Shown: positions 7,710-14,595, counted from the first letter of the stretch. The stretch: 20,134 bases of DNA from Clostridia bacterium (GCA_017547395.1 JAFYPS010000153.1:1-20134), one strand, 5' to 3'. Numbers and translations are program-made. Notes: generated from the sequence alone by a model not told the origin.

Positions 7710-7744
7710 AAAAATAATTAGGCTATTTTACAATAGCCTAATTA
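7710..7744 (-). terminator. Intra-operon hairpin between LIV binding-protein gene and livH
   Basis: A 13-bp perfect inverted repeat, TAATTAGGCTATT (7715-7727) and AATAGCCTAATTA (7732-7744), closes on a four-base loop. On the minus strand it is followed by TTTTTAATTTT. It sits after the binding-protein stop and before the livH ribosome site. Like the hairpin at 2001-2030, it probably makes the binding protein more abundant than the membrane and ATPase subunits by partial termination or mRNA protection. Confidence 0.75.
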
Positions 7745-7779
7745 TTCTAACATATTTTTTTACAAAATGCAATAGTAAA

Positions 7780-8973
7780 TTACATTGCAGCGTAAGCGCC
7801 GTCCTTGATTACCATTGCCTTAGGCACCTTGGTGGGTTCGCCGTTCTCGTCCCAAGTCATAAGACCGGTAACGCCGTCGAACTTGAGAGTAGCCATCTGC
7901 TCCATAATTGCATCGCAAAGATCGGAGCAATCAATGTCAGCAGAGGTAATGCCTGCAGCCTCGATAGCAGCCTTAACAATGTAAACTGCATCGTATGCGT
8001 CTGCTGCAAACTGGTTGGGAGTTTCGTTATTGTATGCAGCCTTGTATGCAGCGGTGAATGCTACAGTCTTGTCGTCGGTAGCGTCTGCTGCGAAAGGAGT
8101 AAGAAGCATTACGCCTTCAGCAAGGTCTGCCTTGTCGCCGAGCTGGTCGATAACGCCGTCAAGACCGTCGCAACCGAAGTACTTAATGTCAAGACCTGCA
8201 GAGTTTGCCTGGTCGAGAATAAGAGCTGCTGCTTCATAGTAAATGGGGAGGAAGAGAAGGTCTGCACCGCTCTCCTTAACCTTCTGAATCTGTACGCTGA
8301 AGTCGGTAGCAGAGTCGTTGGTGAACGCCTCAGCAGCTACGATCTCAAGACCGTTTGTCTGAGCCTGTGCTGCGAACTTCTCGTAAATACCGTTAGAATA
8401 GGGGTCAGATACGTTGTAGATAACAGCTACCTTGGAAGCAAGGTTGTTGTCCTTGATGTAGGTTGCTGCACCGATACCCTGGTTAGGGTCGGAGAAACAT
8501 ACGCGGTAAGCGTTGGGAGCTGCGATTGCATCAACTGCAGAGCCGGAGGGAGTGAGCATAAAGATGTTGTCAAGCTCAGCTTCAGCTACAACTGCGATAC
8601 AGGGAGCAGAGGTAACGGTACCGATAAGTACCTGCATACCCTGGTCCATAAGGGTCTGATAAGCGTTAACTGCCTTTTCAGCGTTGTGCTCGTCATCCTG
8701 CCACATAGCTTCAATCTTCATACCGTTTACGCCGCCTGCTGCGTTGATTTCATCAACTGCAAGCTGTATAGCCTTCATAACTGCAGTACCGTAAATAGCT
8801 GCAACGCCGGTGGTAGGGCCAATGCCGCCAATCTTAAGGGTGCCTGCATCTGCAACAACGTCATCGTTAACTGCAGGTGTGTTGGTAACTGCGGGGGTGT
8901 CGGTTTCGCCACATGCTGCGAAGGTAGAAAGTGCCATAACTGCAACAAGTACGAGTGCGAGAATCTTTTTCAT
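7780..8973 (-). CDS. Branched-chain amino-acid ABC transporter substrate-binding lipoprotein (LivJ/LivK type)
   Basis: This is the solute receptor of the LIV system, lipid-anchored outside the cell. The 397 residues begin with a lipoprotein signal peptide (MKKILALVLVAVMALSTF) and lipobox FAAC with the acylated cysteine at 21. The mature protein starts LKIGGIGPTTGVAAIYGTAV and has AVDEINAAGGVNGMKI, both classic for the LivJ/LivK periplasmic-binding fold (type I). ATG 8973 is fixed by an AGGAGG 8-9 nt upstream. The frame stays open to an ATG at 9030, but without a ribosome site. Leucine/isoleucine/valine is the default substrate guess; the adjacent azlCD supports it, although LivJ-like proteins also bind other amino acids. 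Confidence 0.94.
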   Translation of the reverse strand: MKKILALVLVAVMALSTFAACGETDTPAVTNTPAVNDDVVADAGTLKIGGIGPTTGVAAIYGTAVMKAIQLAVDEINAAGGVNGMKIEAMWQDDEHNAEKAVNAYQTLMDQGMQVLIGTVTSAPCIAVVAEAELDNIFMLTPSGSAVDAIAAPNAYRVCFSDPNQGIGAATYIKDNNLASKVAVIYNVSDPYSNGIYEKFAAQAQTNGLEIVAAEAFTNDSATDFSVQIQKVKESGADLLFLPIYYEAAALILDQANSAGLDIKYFGCDGLDGVIDQLGDKADLAEGVMLLTPFAADATDDKTVAFTAAYKAAYNNETPNQFAADAYDAVYIVKAAIEAAGITSADIDCSDLCDAIMEQMATLKFDGVTGLMTWDENGEPTKVPKAMVIKDGAYAAM

Positions 8974-9001
8974 GATTCTTTCCTCCTGAAATAAATAAAA
9001 A

Positions 9002-9044
9002 TTCATATTTGCATAACCTTTTTTTGACATAAGGTTAATATGAA
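9002..9044 (-). promoter_or_regulatory. Stem-loop at the 5' end of the LIV operon leader
   Basis: Nested inverted repeats TTCATATT (9002-9009)/AATATGAA (9037-9044) and AACCTT (9015-9020)/AAGGTT (9031-9036) can fold into a bipartite hairpin. On the minus strand it is followed by TTTTTATTTATTT before the AGGAGG. The predicted transcript start (about 9041) falls in the first arm. It could stabilise the 5' end of the mRNA or act as a weak attenuator. I recognise no known riboswitch. Confidence 0.4.
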
Positions 9045-9047
9045 GTA

Positions 9048-9076
9048 ATTTTACTATTTTTTCGTTGATAAGTCAA
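9048..9076 (-). promoter_or_regulatory. Sigma-A-type promoter of the LIV operon
   Basis: On the minus strand the -35 TTGACT (9071-9076) and the -10 TAAAAT (9048-9053) are 17 bp apart, with an A/T-rich upstream tract. The predicted start is an A near 9041, giving a leader of about 67 nt before the ATG at 8973. A further TTGACA lies upstream near 9097-9102 but has no matching -10. Confidence 0.8.
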
Positions 9077-9133
9077 CAAAAAAATGTTTAAAAAATGTCA
9101 AAAATTTCGAAGCTTACACCGCGCTTTTAGTGC

Positions 9134-9177
9134 AAAATGCACATATTATGCAGTTTTATACATAATATGTGCATTTT
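9134..9177 (-). terminator. Long hairpin after the ktr operon
   Basis: A perfect 17-bp inverted repeat (9134-9150 with 9161-9177) closes on a 10-base loop immediately after the ktrA stop codon. The T-run is short on the minus strand (TTTTGC) and better on the plus strand (TTTTTATT). It most likely ends ktrBA transcription and insulates the LIV promoter, but termination strength is uncertain. Its outer arm overlaps the ArgR-box-like 14-mer. Confidence 0.65.
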
Positions 9178-9183
9178 TATTCA
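9170..9183 (-). promoter_or_regulatory. Second copy of the ArgR/AhrC-box-like 14-mer
   Basis: The minus strand reads TGAATAAAAATGCA, identical to 3153-3166. It sits directly after the ktrA stop codon, about 95 bp upstream of the LIV -35. The overlap with the terminator hairpin weakens the operator reading. Confidence 0.25.
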
Positions 9184-9834
9184 TTATTTCATCAAATTTG
9201 TGAATCTTTCCGCATCTCCGACAAGCATTACGACGTCTCCCTTTGCAAAGCAATAGTCGGGGCTGACGCTTGGGTTAATAGCTTTGTCGCCGCTTCGCTT
9301 GATACCGATAATGTTAACGCCGTAGTTTGCGCGGACGTTGAGGGTTTTTACGCTCCTGCCTATCCACTCTGCAGGAACTGCGATTTCATATACGGAATAG
9401 CCTTCGTCAAGCGTTATACATTCAAACACAGATTCTCTTCCGTAAATATTGGCAACGCGAATACCCGCATCGCGCTCGGGGAAGAAAACCTTGTCTGCGC
9501 CAAGGCGCAAAAGCAGTTTTTCGTGCATCTCGCTGCCCGCCTTTGCGCAAATGCACTTTGCCCCGTTATCTTTAAGAAGCGTAACCGCCACAAGCGACGA
9601 CTGAATGCTCTCGCCTATAGTGACGAAGACCATATCAAAATCCTCTACGCCAAGAGAGGCTATAAATTTTTCGTTTGTGCAGTCTCCGATTTTTGCCCCT
9701 GCCGTAAACGGAAGCACCTTTGCAATATTTTCTTCATCAATATCGCACACGACAACCTGATTTCCAAGTTCGCTCATCGGACGTACAAGTGCCGAACCGA
9801 AACGTCCGAGTCCTATTATAAGTATATTTTTCAT
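9184..9834 (-). CDS. ktrA: Potassium uptake regulatory subunit KtrA/TrkA (RCK domain)
   Basis: This is the cytoplasmic gating ring of a Ktr/Trk potassium uptake system. Its RCK domain binds nucleotides (ATP/ADP or NAD(H) in relatives) and opens or closes the KtrB channel. At 216 residues it is the size of single-RCK KtrA, half of E. coli TrkA. The N-terminus has the Rossmann motif GLGRFGSAL (8-16) with the ribose-binding acidic residue in VVVCDID (D31). The C-terminal third is a TrkA-C domain with the typical phrase NVRANYGVNIIGIKR. Its AAGGAG overlaps the ktrB stop codon, so the two are co-translated. Confidence 0.94.
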   Translation of the reverse strand: MKNILIIGLGRFGSALVRPMSELGNQVVVCDIDEENIAKVLPFTAGAKIGDCTNEKFIASLGVEDFDMVFVTIGESIQSSLVAVTLLKDNGAKCICAKAGSEMHEKLLLRLGADKVFFPERDAGIRVANIYGRESVFECITLDEGYSVYEIAVPAEWIGRSVKTLNVRANYGVNIIGIKRSGDKAINPSVSPDYCFAKGDVVMLVGDAERFTNLMK

Positions 9835-9843
9835 CTTTTCTCC

Positions 9844-11178
9844 TTATCCGACCGTTATATTCTCAGCAGGGTATCTTCCTACAGGCTTGTCGGTTTTTCC
9901 CGAAAGCGAGAACAAAACGGTAAGTCCGCCTACTCTGCCTATGAACATAAGACATATCACTATAATTTTTGAAGCTACGGAAAGCGTCGGAGAAAGCGAC
10001 AGGCTGAGGCCTACGGTCGCAACCGCCGAAAACGTTTCAAAAAGGCAGGTAACAATATCCGCGCCCTCAATCGCGCTTATAGCAACACCGCTTCCGAGTG
10101 CAAGTCCGAGATAGAGTACAAATATCGCAATAGCCGTGCGAATAACCGAACGGTCGATACGTCTGCCGAACACCTCGACGTCTTCTTTGCCCTGAAATAT
10201 CGAGCGCACGAGCAGCACCGTCGCCGCAAGGGTAGTTGTTTTCATACCGCCCGCCGTCGAACCCGACGAGCCTCCGACAAGCATAAGCGCCATCATAAGC
10301 ACCTGAGCAGCTCCGCCGATTTTCGAAAGATCCACCGTGCAAAATCCGGCAGTTCTTGCGCTTACAGACTGAAAGATGGCGGCTATTCCCTTTTCGTAAG
10401 CACTCATACCGACTGCCGCTTCGCTATTATAAAATAATATGAAGAAAACAAGCGCACCGCCGAAGGTAAGTATAAGCGAGCTTACTACGACGATTTTCGT
10501 ATGGAGCGCAAATTTTGAAAAACGGAAACGGGTTTTAATCAGGTCAAGCCACACGAAAAAGCCAAGTCCTCCAAAGGTTACAAGAAGGCATATCACAAGG
10601 TTGAAATACAGATTTCCGCCGAATTTCGAAAGTGACGAGGAGCCAGCGGAGCTCATAAGGTCAAAGCCGGCGTTGCAGAATGCACTTATAGAATGGAAGA
10701 AAGAGTAAAGTATACCGCGCACGGCACCAAACTCGGGAATAAGTACGGGCATCAGCAAAAGCGCACCGACAAATTCCTGCAAAAGAATACCGTATGCAAT
10801 AAATCTCGTCATCCTCATAATACCCGCGGTAGATTCAGCGCCGATAGACTCCTTAAGCGCAAACATATTACGCATACCAACCTTTGCACCGAGCATTGAC
10901 AGAAGATACATCGCAAGAGTGATTATTCCGATGCCGCCAATCTGTATAAGGCAGATTATAACCGTCTGCCCGAAGGGTGTCCACTGTGCAAAGGTGTCGT
11001 AAACGACAAGTCCCGTAACGCAGGCTGCACTCGTCGAGGTAAAAAGTGCATTTATAAGCGGCACGCTTGCGCCGTTTCTTGACGAAATCGGGAGCATAAG
11101 CAGCAGTGCGCCGCACATCACAAGCGCCGCAAAGCTGAGCGTAATAAGCTGAACCGGCGAAAGCCGTTTTTTGTGCAT
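9844..11178 (-). CDS. ktrB: Potassium uptake channel subunit KtrB/TrkH
   Basis: This is the membrane channel of the K+ uptake system. The 444 residues are close to the usual length of KtrB. The four selectivity-filter glycines are readable: VTGL (54-57), NAGF (169-172), TAGF (277-280) and TVGL (388-391). The intramembrane loop GGSSGSTAGG (302-311) matches the KtrB/TrkH gate. I chose the ATG at 11178 (MHKKRLSP), which has AAGGAGAG upstream; the frame is open for 14 more codons without a ribosome site. No convincing promoter is visible in the repeat-rich 107-bp gap upstream, so some transcripts may come from the rluD unit. Confidence 0.94.
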   Translation of the reverse strand: MHKKRLSPVQLITLSFAALVMCGALLLMLPISSRNGASVPLINALFTSTSAACVTGLVVYDTFAQWTPFGQTVIICLIQIGGIGIITLAMYLLSMLGAKVGMRNMFALKESIGAESTAGIMRMTRFIAYGILLQEFVGALLLMPVLIPEFGAVRGILYSFFHSISAFCNAGFDLMSSAGSSSLSKFGGNLYFNLVICLLVTFGGLGFFVWLDLIKTRFRFSKFALHTKIVVVSSLILTFGGALVFFILFYNSEAAVGMSAYEKGIAAIFQSVSARTAGFCTVDLSKIGGAAQVLMMALMLVGGSSGSTAGGMKTTTLAATVLLVRSIFQGKEDVEVFGRRIDRSVIRTAIAIFVLYLGLALGSGVAISAIEGADIVTCLFETFSAVATVGLSLSLSPTLSVASKIIVICLMFIGRVGGLTVLFSLSGKTDKPVGRYPAENITVG

Positions 11179-11201
11179 AATTCTCTCCTTAGGGTAAATA
11201 T

Positions 11202-11254
11202 TTATGCGACGAAGTCGCATAATGCAGAATGCAAAATGTAAAATGCAGAATTAA
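11202..11254. repeat. Palindrome followed by 7-bp tandem repeats
   Basis: A perfect inverted repeat, TTATGCGAC (11202-11210) and GTCGCATAA (11214-11222), is followed by about four imperfect 7-bp units. These read ATGCAGA, ATGCAAA, ATGTAAA, ATGCAGA, then ATTAATG. Similar ATGCARA strings occur, from memory, in intergenic regions of many gut Clostridia. No reading frame or promoter is evident here. Confidence 0.6.
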
Positions 11255-11259
11255 TGAAG

Positions 11260-11281
11260 TTTTTGGGCTGAAGCCCAAAAA
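11260..11281 (-). terminator. Palindrome after rluD, possible terminator
   Basis: A perfect 9-bp stem, TTTTTGGGC (11260-11268) and GCCCAAAAA (11273-11281), has the loop TGAA. It starts 4 bases after the rluD stop codon. On the minus strand it is not followed by a T-run outside the stem, so it could be a weak terminator or a REP-like palindrome. Confidence 0.5.
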
Positions 11282-11285
11282 CAAC

Positions 11286-12197
11286 CTACAGTTTTCTCAA
11301 CTTTTCCAATATCTTTTCAAAATATTCGGGGAGCGGACTTTCAAAAGTCATAAGCTCGCCCGTGCGCGGATGCGTGAGCGTGAGACGGTATGCATGCAAC
11401 GTCTGCCCCTCGAGATGAATTTTAAGATTCGCCTTTCCGCCGTAAACCTCGTCTCCGAGAAGCGGATGCCCTATAGACGACATATGAACGCGTATCTGAT
11501 GCGTTCTGCCTGTTTCGAGCTTTACTTTAAGCAAGGTATACTGTCCGAATCTTTCCGCAACGGTATAATGTGTTATCGCCTCGCGGCCGCCTGCAACAAC
11601 CGCCATTTTCTTGCGGTCCTTGGGGTTACGGTCTATCGGTTTATTGACAGTGCCGCTATCATCCCTGAAGTTACCCGAAGCCACCGCCATATATTCTCTG
11701 TCAATCGAATGGGTCTTAAGCCCCTCCGAAAGAATATTATGCGCAAAATCGTTTTTTGCAATTACAAGCAGTCCGCTCGTATCCTTGTCAATTCTGTGAA
11801 CAATGCCCGGACGCAGTTCTCCCCCGATACCCGAAAGGCGTTCGCCCATATGATAAAGAAGCGCGTTTACAAGTGTTCCGTCCTCGTTTCCCGCCGCGGG
11901 GTGAACAACCATCCCTTTAGGCTTATCGATAACGGCTATATCATCGTCCTCATAGACTATCGAAAGCGGAATGTTTTGGGGAAGCGTTTCGGTTTCCTTT
12001 ACGGGCGGAAGCTCAAGTGAAACCGTGTCGCCGGCTTTAAGCTTGCGGTTCTTTGCAGAGGCAGACTCGTTGACAAGCGCTGCACCCTCGTCAAGAAGTC
12101 TTGCAGCAGCCGTACGCGTTACCGAAAAATGCTCCGACAAAAAGACGTCCGCGCGCTTGCCGACGTCGTTTTCTCCGACTGTAACGTACTCACGCAT
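11286..12197 (-). CDS. rluD: 23S rRNA pseudouridine synthase, RluD family
   Basis: This enzyme converts specific uridines in RNA to pseudouridine; the RluD family acts on 23S rRNA. It has an N-terminal S4 RNA-binding domain (about 13-70, GKRADVFLSEHF...RLLDEGAALVN) and then the catalytic domain with HRIDKDTSGLLVI, where D137 is the predicted catalytic aspartate (most relatives have HRLD). LETGRTHQIRVHMSSIGHPLLGD is the second diagnostic block. Its length of 303 residues is normal. The gene overlaps lspA by 8 bases with AAGGAGAAG upstream, the conserved lspA-rluD pair of Firmicutes. The exact rRNA target cannot be told from RluA/RluC-like alternatives. Confidence 0.94.
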   Translation of the reverse strand: MREYVTVGENDVGKRADVFLSEHFSVTRTAAARLLDEGAALVNESASAKNRKLKAGDTVSLELPPVKETETLPQNIPLSIVYEDDDIAVIDKPKGMVVHPAAGNEDGTLVNALLYHMGERLSGIGGELRPGIVHRIDKDTSGLLVIAKNDFAHNILSEGLKTHSIDREYMAVASGNFRDDSGTVNKPIDRNPKDRKKMAVVAGGREAITHYTVAERFGQYTLLKVKLETGRTHQIRVHMSSIGHPLLGDEVYGGKANLKIHLEGQTLHAYRLTLTHPRTGELMTFESPLPEYFEKILEKLRKL

Positions 12198-12690
12198 TAT
12201 TCTTCTCCTTTATATAAGAAGCAAGAACCGCAATCAGCATCAGTGCGGCACCTATGCATATGCAGGTATCGGCAAAATTGAATATCCATTTCCAGAAGTC
12301 AAAATAGCAGAAGTCAACGAAGTCCACAACGTATCCGAGAATAATGCGGTCAAACATATTTCCTATTCCGCCGCCAATCATAAGCGAAAGCGAAACAGAA
12401 AGCAGTCTGTCCTCTCCCTTAAGATAAACGAGATAGGCAAAAAGCACCGCTATTCCAACAGTGGAAAGTACCATAAACACTAAGCGATGCTCGCTGAGAA
12501 GTCCGAAGGACATTCCCGAATTTTCGATGTACGTCAGGTGTAAAACGTCTTTAATTACAGGCTTTGTAAGGCCTGCGGTTATTTCGCCTGCCGCTAAATT
12601 GTTTGCCGCAGCGATAACGTCCATCGCATACAGCTTTGTAAGCTGGTCAAGCACACACACGAGAAGTATTATATAAATATATACGGTCAT
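12190..12690 (-). CDS. lspA: Lipoprotein signal peptidase (signal peptidase II)
   Basis: This membrane aspartyl protease cuts the signal peptide from lipid-modified prolipoproteins; the two binding lipoproteins in this window are potential substrates. The 166 residues form four likely membrane helices. The catalytic aspartates are visible as NMFDR (D114) and FNFAD (D141), with the conserved N-terminal DQLTK (15-19) and ENSGMSFGLL (56-65). The ATG at 12690 has no clear Shine-Dalgarno, and a strong palindrome lies just upstream, so translation may be weak or coupled. It ends inside the start of rluD. Confidence 0.95.
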   Translation of the reverse strand: MTVYIYIILLVCVLDQLTKLYAMDVIAAANNLAAGEITAGLTKPVIKDVLHLTYIENSGMSFGLLSEHRLVFMVLSTVGIAVLFAYLVYLKGEDRLLSVSLSLMIGGGIGNMFDRIILGYVVDFVDFCYFDFWKWIFNFADTCICIGAALMLIAVLASYIKEKNNA

Positions 12691-12702
12691 AATCAGTTTT
12701 CA

Positions 12703-12729
12703 CGAGAACCTTTTGAGGAAAGGTTCTCG
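12703..12729. repeat. Palindrome between the DivIVA gene and lspA
   Basis: The arms CGAGAACCTTT (12703-12713) and AAAGGTTCTCG (12719-12729) pair perfectly over 11 bp around a 5-base loop. The flank CTCTCCAAACCTTTTG (12732-12747) extends the AGGTTT theme. There is no T-run on the minus strand, so it is unlikely to be a strong terminator. It resembles AAGGGTTC/GAACCCTT intergenic elements I recall from related Clostridia. It lies 13 bp upstream of the lspA start. Confidence 0.55.
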
Positions 12730-12749
12730 CGCTCTCCAAACCTTTTGTA

Positions 12750-13511
12750 TTAAAAATCAGTAGGATTTTTTATTTCCTTTTTGCCGAGAAATTCCTTTAT
12801 ATCGGCAAAATCATCCTCATTGTCATATGTAACCGTAAGGGTATCGTAAAGCTTGCGGCGTGGCATCTCTTTTGTCGCTTCGCTCGGGACACGTCTGCCG
12901 CCCACAAACTCAAAATCCTGAGTGTCTGGAACCGAAGGCTCCGCTTTAACAGGCTCTTCGGGTTTCTTTTCGGTTTTTTCCGCTTTTTCGGTTTTCGGTG
13001 CACTGCTTCTTATGTCGGCAAGATTTTTAACGGTTTTTGCAACTTCGGTGCGGAACTTTGCTTCAAATTCCTCATATTCACCGACAAGAGCCGCTACCGT
13101 TTCGTTGATTCTTTCCGCTTCGTTTTTCGCGGCTAACAGAATCTCCTTGCCCTTATTATCGGCAGCAGTGATGATTTCCGCTGCAGCTTTTTCAGCCGCC
13201 GCTCTTTTTTCATCTGCCGCACCCTCGCCTGCGGCAACTATATGCTCCGCCTTTTTCTCGGCTTCGCCTATAATTCTGCGCGCCTCGTTTTTGGCGTCCT
13301 CAAGCGTGTCGGCTGCAGCCTTTTCCTTTTTCTCAATATCCTTTGCGCGGTTTTCATACGCCTCGGTCTTTGCGCAAAGAGCAGATATCTCTTTCTCTTG
13401 CTCCATTACGGCAGAAACAATTTCGTCAAGAAAGCCGTCAACCTCTTTTGTCGAGTAGCCTGCCACGCTTTTTGAAAACTTTATATCTTTTATCTTATCG
13501 GAAAGCGACAT
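12750..13511 (-). CDS. DivIVA-domain cell-division/polarity protein
   Basis: DivIVA proteins bind curved membrane at the septum and poles and recruit division or polar factors. The N-terminal 60 residues fit the DivIVA domain (IKFSKSVAGYSTKEVDGFLDEIV). A long coiled coil follows (about 35-165, very rich in Ala, Glu and Lys). A Pro/Lys/Glu-rich linker (EKAEKTEKKPEEPVKAEP) leads to a short C-terminus that mentions conserved-looking FVGGRRVP. At 253 residues it is longer than B. subtilis DivIVA (164). The position next to ylmH and lspA is the standard Firmicute place for divIVA. Ribosome site GGGGTGAG precedes ATG 13511. Confidence 0.88.
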   Translation of the reverse strand: MSLSDKIKDIKFSKSVAGYSTKEVDGFLDEIVSAVMEQEKEISALCAKTEAYENRAKDIEKKEKAAADTLEDAKNEARRIIGEAEKKAEHIVAAGEGAADEKRAAAEKAAAEIITAADNKGKEILLAAKNEAERINETVAALVGEYEEFEAKFRTEVAKTVKNLADIRSSAPKTEKAEKTEKKPEEPVKAEPSVPDTQDFEFVGGRRVPSEATKEMPRRKLYDTLTVTYDNEDDFADIKEFLGKKEIKNPTDF

Positions 13512-13523
13512 TCGCTCACCCCT

Positions 13524-14354
13524 TTACACAAACTTTTTTGCCAAAAGACGAATCCGACCTTTTTTAGTCGGGTCCTTGACCGACTCTATAAGAAACTTTC
13601 CCACGCCGCGTATGCTTATATGGTCGCCCGCCTCTACGGACGTACTGATTTCGGTTGCAGTTTCATAGTTTCTGTCAACGTCGCCTATTAAAATCTTTTC
13701 CTTTGCGTGCTCTCTCGAGAGATTGCAGAGCGCCGCAACGATACAGTCAAGTCTTTCGGATGCGACGGTATCGCTTATCGCCTTGAACTTCTGCTCGATA
13801 ACGAAATCGGGAGGAAGCTTTGTTCGCGTAATTTTAACCTTGTCCTTCGCTATTCTTATGCCGCCGTCCGAGGAAAAATCCCCGTCGGTAAGAAAGGCCG
13901 CAACCTTTCGGCTAACGAAAATGTACGCCGAGTAATCGTCAATCGGTACGATATCTCCGATATTTGCGCGGTCAAGCCCAAGAGAAAGTATTCCGCCAAG
14001 ATAATCACGGTGCGTGAAATCGCGGAATCCGCCGCCCGAAATCTTAAGCACGCTGATGTCGCCGAAAGCGTCTTCACCGAGAAAGCTTACCGCGGCACCG
14101 TAAAGGTCATCGTCCTCGCAAAGCATTGTGATGTATTCGGGAAGCGCGAAAAGCTTTTTGCGAATCGCACCCTTTGCGCCTCCGAAAAACAGCGCACGGT
14201 GCATAAGTCCCTTTTCTCGGAGATACTTTTCAAGAAAGAACTGCTCCGCGGGATTTAAGAAAGTCCCCGAAGTTATGTCGCCCACAGCGCGCCCGAAAAG
14301 CTCGTCCGCACGCTTGCAAAGGATTCTGAATTCTTCGCTGTCTTTGTAATTCAT
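13524..14354 (-). CDS. ylmH: YlmH-like S4-domain RNA-binding protein
   Basis: YlmH is an S4-domain RNA-binding protein of the division-gene neighbourhood; relatives have been tied to ribosome rescue or quality control. The 276 residues have the family's N-terminal part (GTFLNPAEQFFLEKYLRE near 30-47, GGAKGAIRKKLFALP 58-72) and a C-terminal S4 domain (about 198-260, ASERLDCIVAALCNLSREHA). The start ATG at 14354 has no Shine-Dalgarno; instead TATAAT lies 4 bases upstream (14358-14363), which raises the possibility of a leaderless or near-leaderless transcript. The MITE-like repeat sits just upstream. It probably leads the ylmH-divIVA-lspA-rluD unit. Confidence 0.88.
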   Translation of the reverse strand: MNYKDSEEFRILCKRADELFGRAVGDITSGTFLNPAEQFFLEKYLREKGLMHRALFFGGAKGAIRKKLFALPEYITMLCEDDDLYGAAVSFLGEDAFGDISVLKISGGGFRDFTHRDYLGGILSLGLDRANIGDIVPIDDYSAYIFVSRKVAAFLTDGDFSSDGGIRIAKDKVKITRTKLPPDFVIEQKFKAISDTVASERLDCIVAALCNLSREHAKEKILIGDVDRNYETATEISTSVEAGDHISIRGVGKFLIESVKDPTKKGRIRLLAKKFV

Positions 14355-14357
14355 AAA

Positions 14358-14363
14358 ATTATA
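14358..14363 (-). promoter_or_regulatory. Possible -10 element immediately upstream of ylmH
   Basis: TATAAT on the minus strand ends 4 bases before the ylmH ATG, with TG just before it (TGTATAAT). A 17-bp spacer would put TCTCAT at the -35 position, a poor match. Transcription from here would start at or within the first codon. Confidence 0.3.
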
Positions 14364-14391
14364 CAGTAGATTAAAGGCTTATGAGAGGAAA

Positions 14392-14559
14392 CAATCCCTC
14401 AGTCAGCTATGCTCGAACCCCAAAACGCGCAAAGCGCATTTTGAGGACCCCTCGCGCTGACAGCTCCCTTTGCACAAGGGAGCCTCGGTTTCATCTTATT
14501 TTAGCCTCCCTTGTGTAAAGGGAGGTGGCGTTTTCGGTACGAAAATGACGGAGGGATTG
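14392..14559. mobile_element. MITE-like non-coding repeat element with terminal inverted repeats
   Basis: The 168-bp segment begins CAATCCCTC (14392-14400) and ends GAGGGATTG (14551-14559), perfect 9-bp inverted termini. Inside are two hairpins, CTCCCTTTGCACAAGGGAG (14464-14482) and CCTCCCTTGTGTAAAGGGAGG (about 14505-14525), plus GCTGACAGCTCCCTT near 14456. This composition matches a repeat I recall as widespread between genes of gut Clostridia. It has no open reading frame of note and no transposase, so it would be mobilised in trans. No clear target-site duplication is visible. Confidence 0.7.
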
Positions 14560-14595
14560 GTACCGTAACCTTTAATTTCTCTTTCCCCATATCTA

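Noticed and set aside
8974..9030. N-terminal extension of the LIV binding protein from an upstream in-frame ATG
   Set aside because: The extension would bury the lipoprotein signal peptide, and the AGGAGG lies inside it at the right distance for the ATG at 8973.
9097..9102. Second LIV promoter based on an upstream TTGACA
   Set aside because: No acceptable -10 is found 16-18 bp downstream of it, whereas the TTGACT at 9071-9076 has TAAAAT at 17 bp.
9169..9972. 267-codon plus-strand open frame opposite ktrA
   Set aside because: It is antisense to the KtrA Rossmann/RCK protein, starts in the terminator hairpin and shows no recognisable motif.
11221..11254. CRISPR array from the ATGCARA repeats
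   Set aside because: The units are only 7 bp, directly adjacent and imperfect, without spacers, and no cas gene is present.
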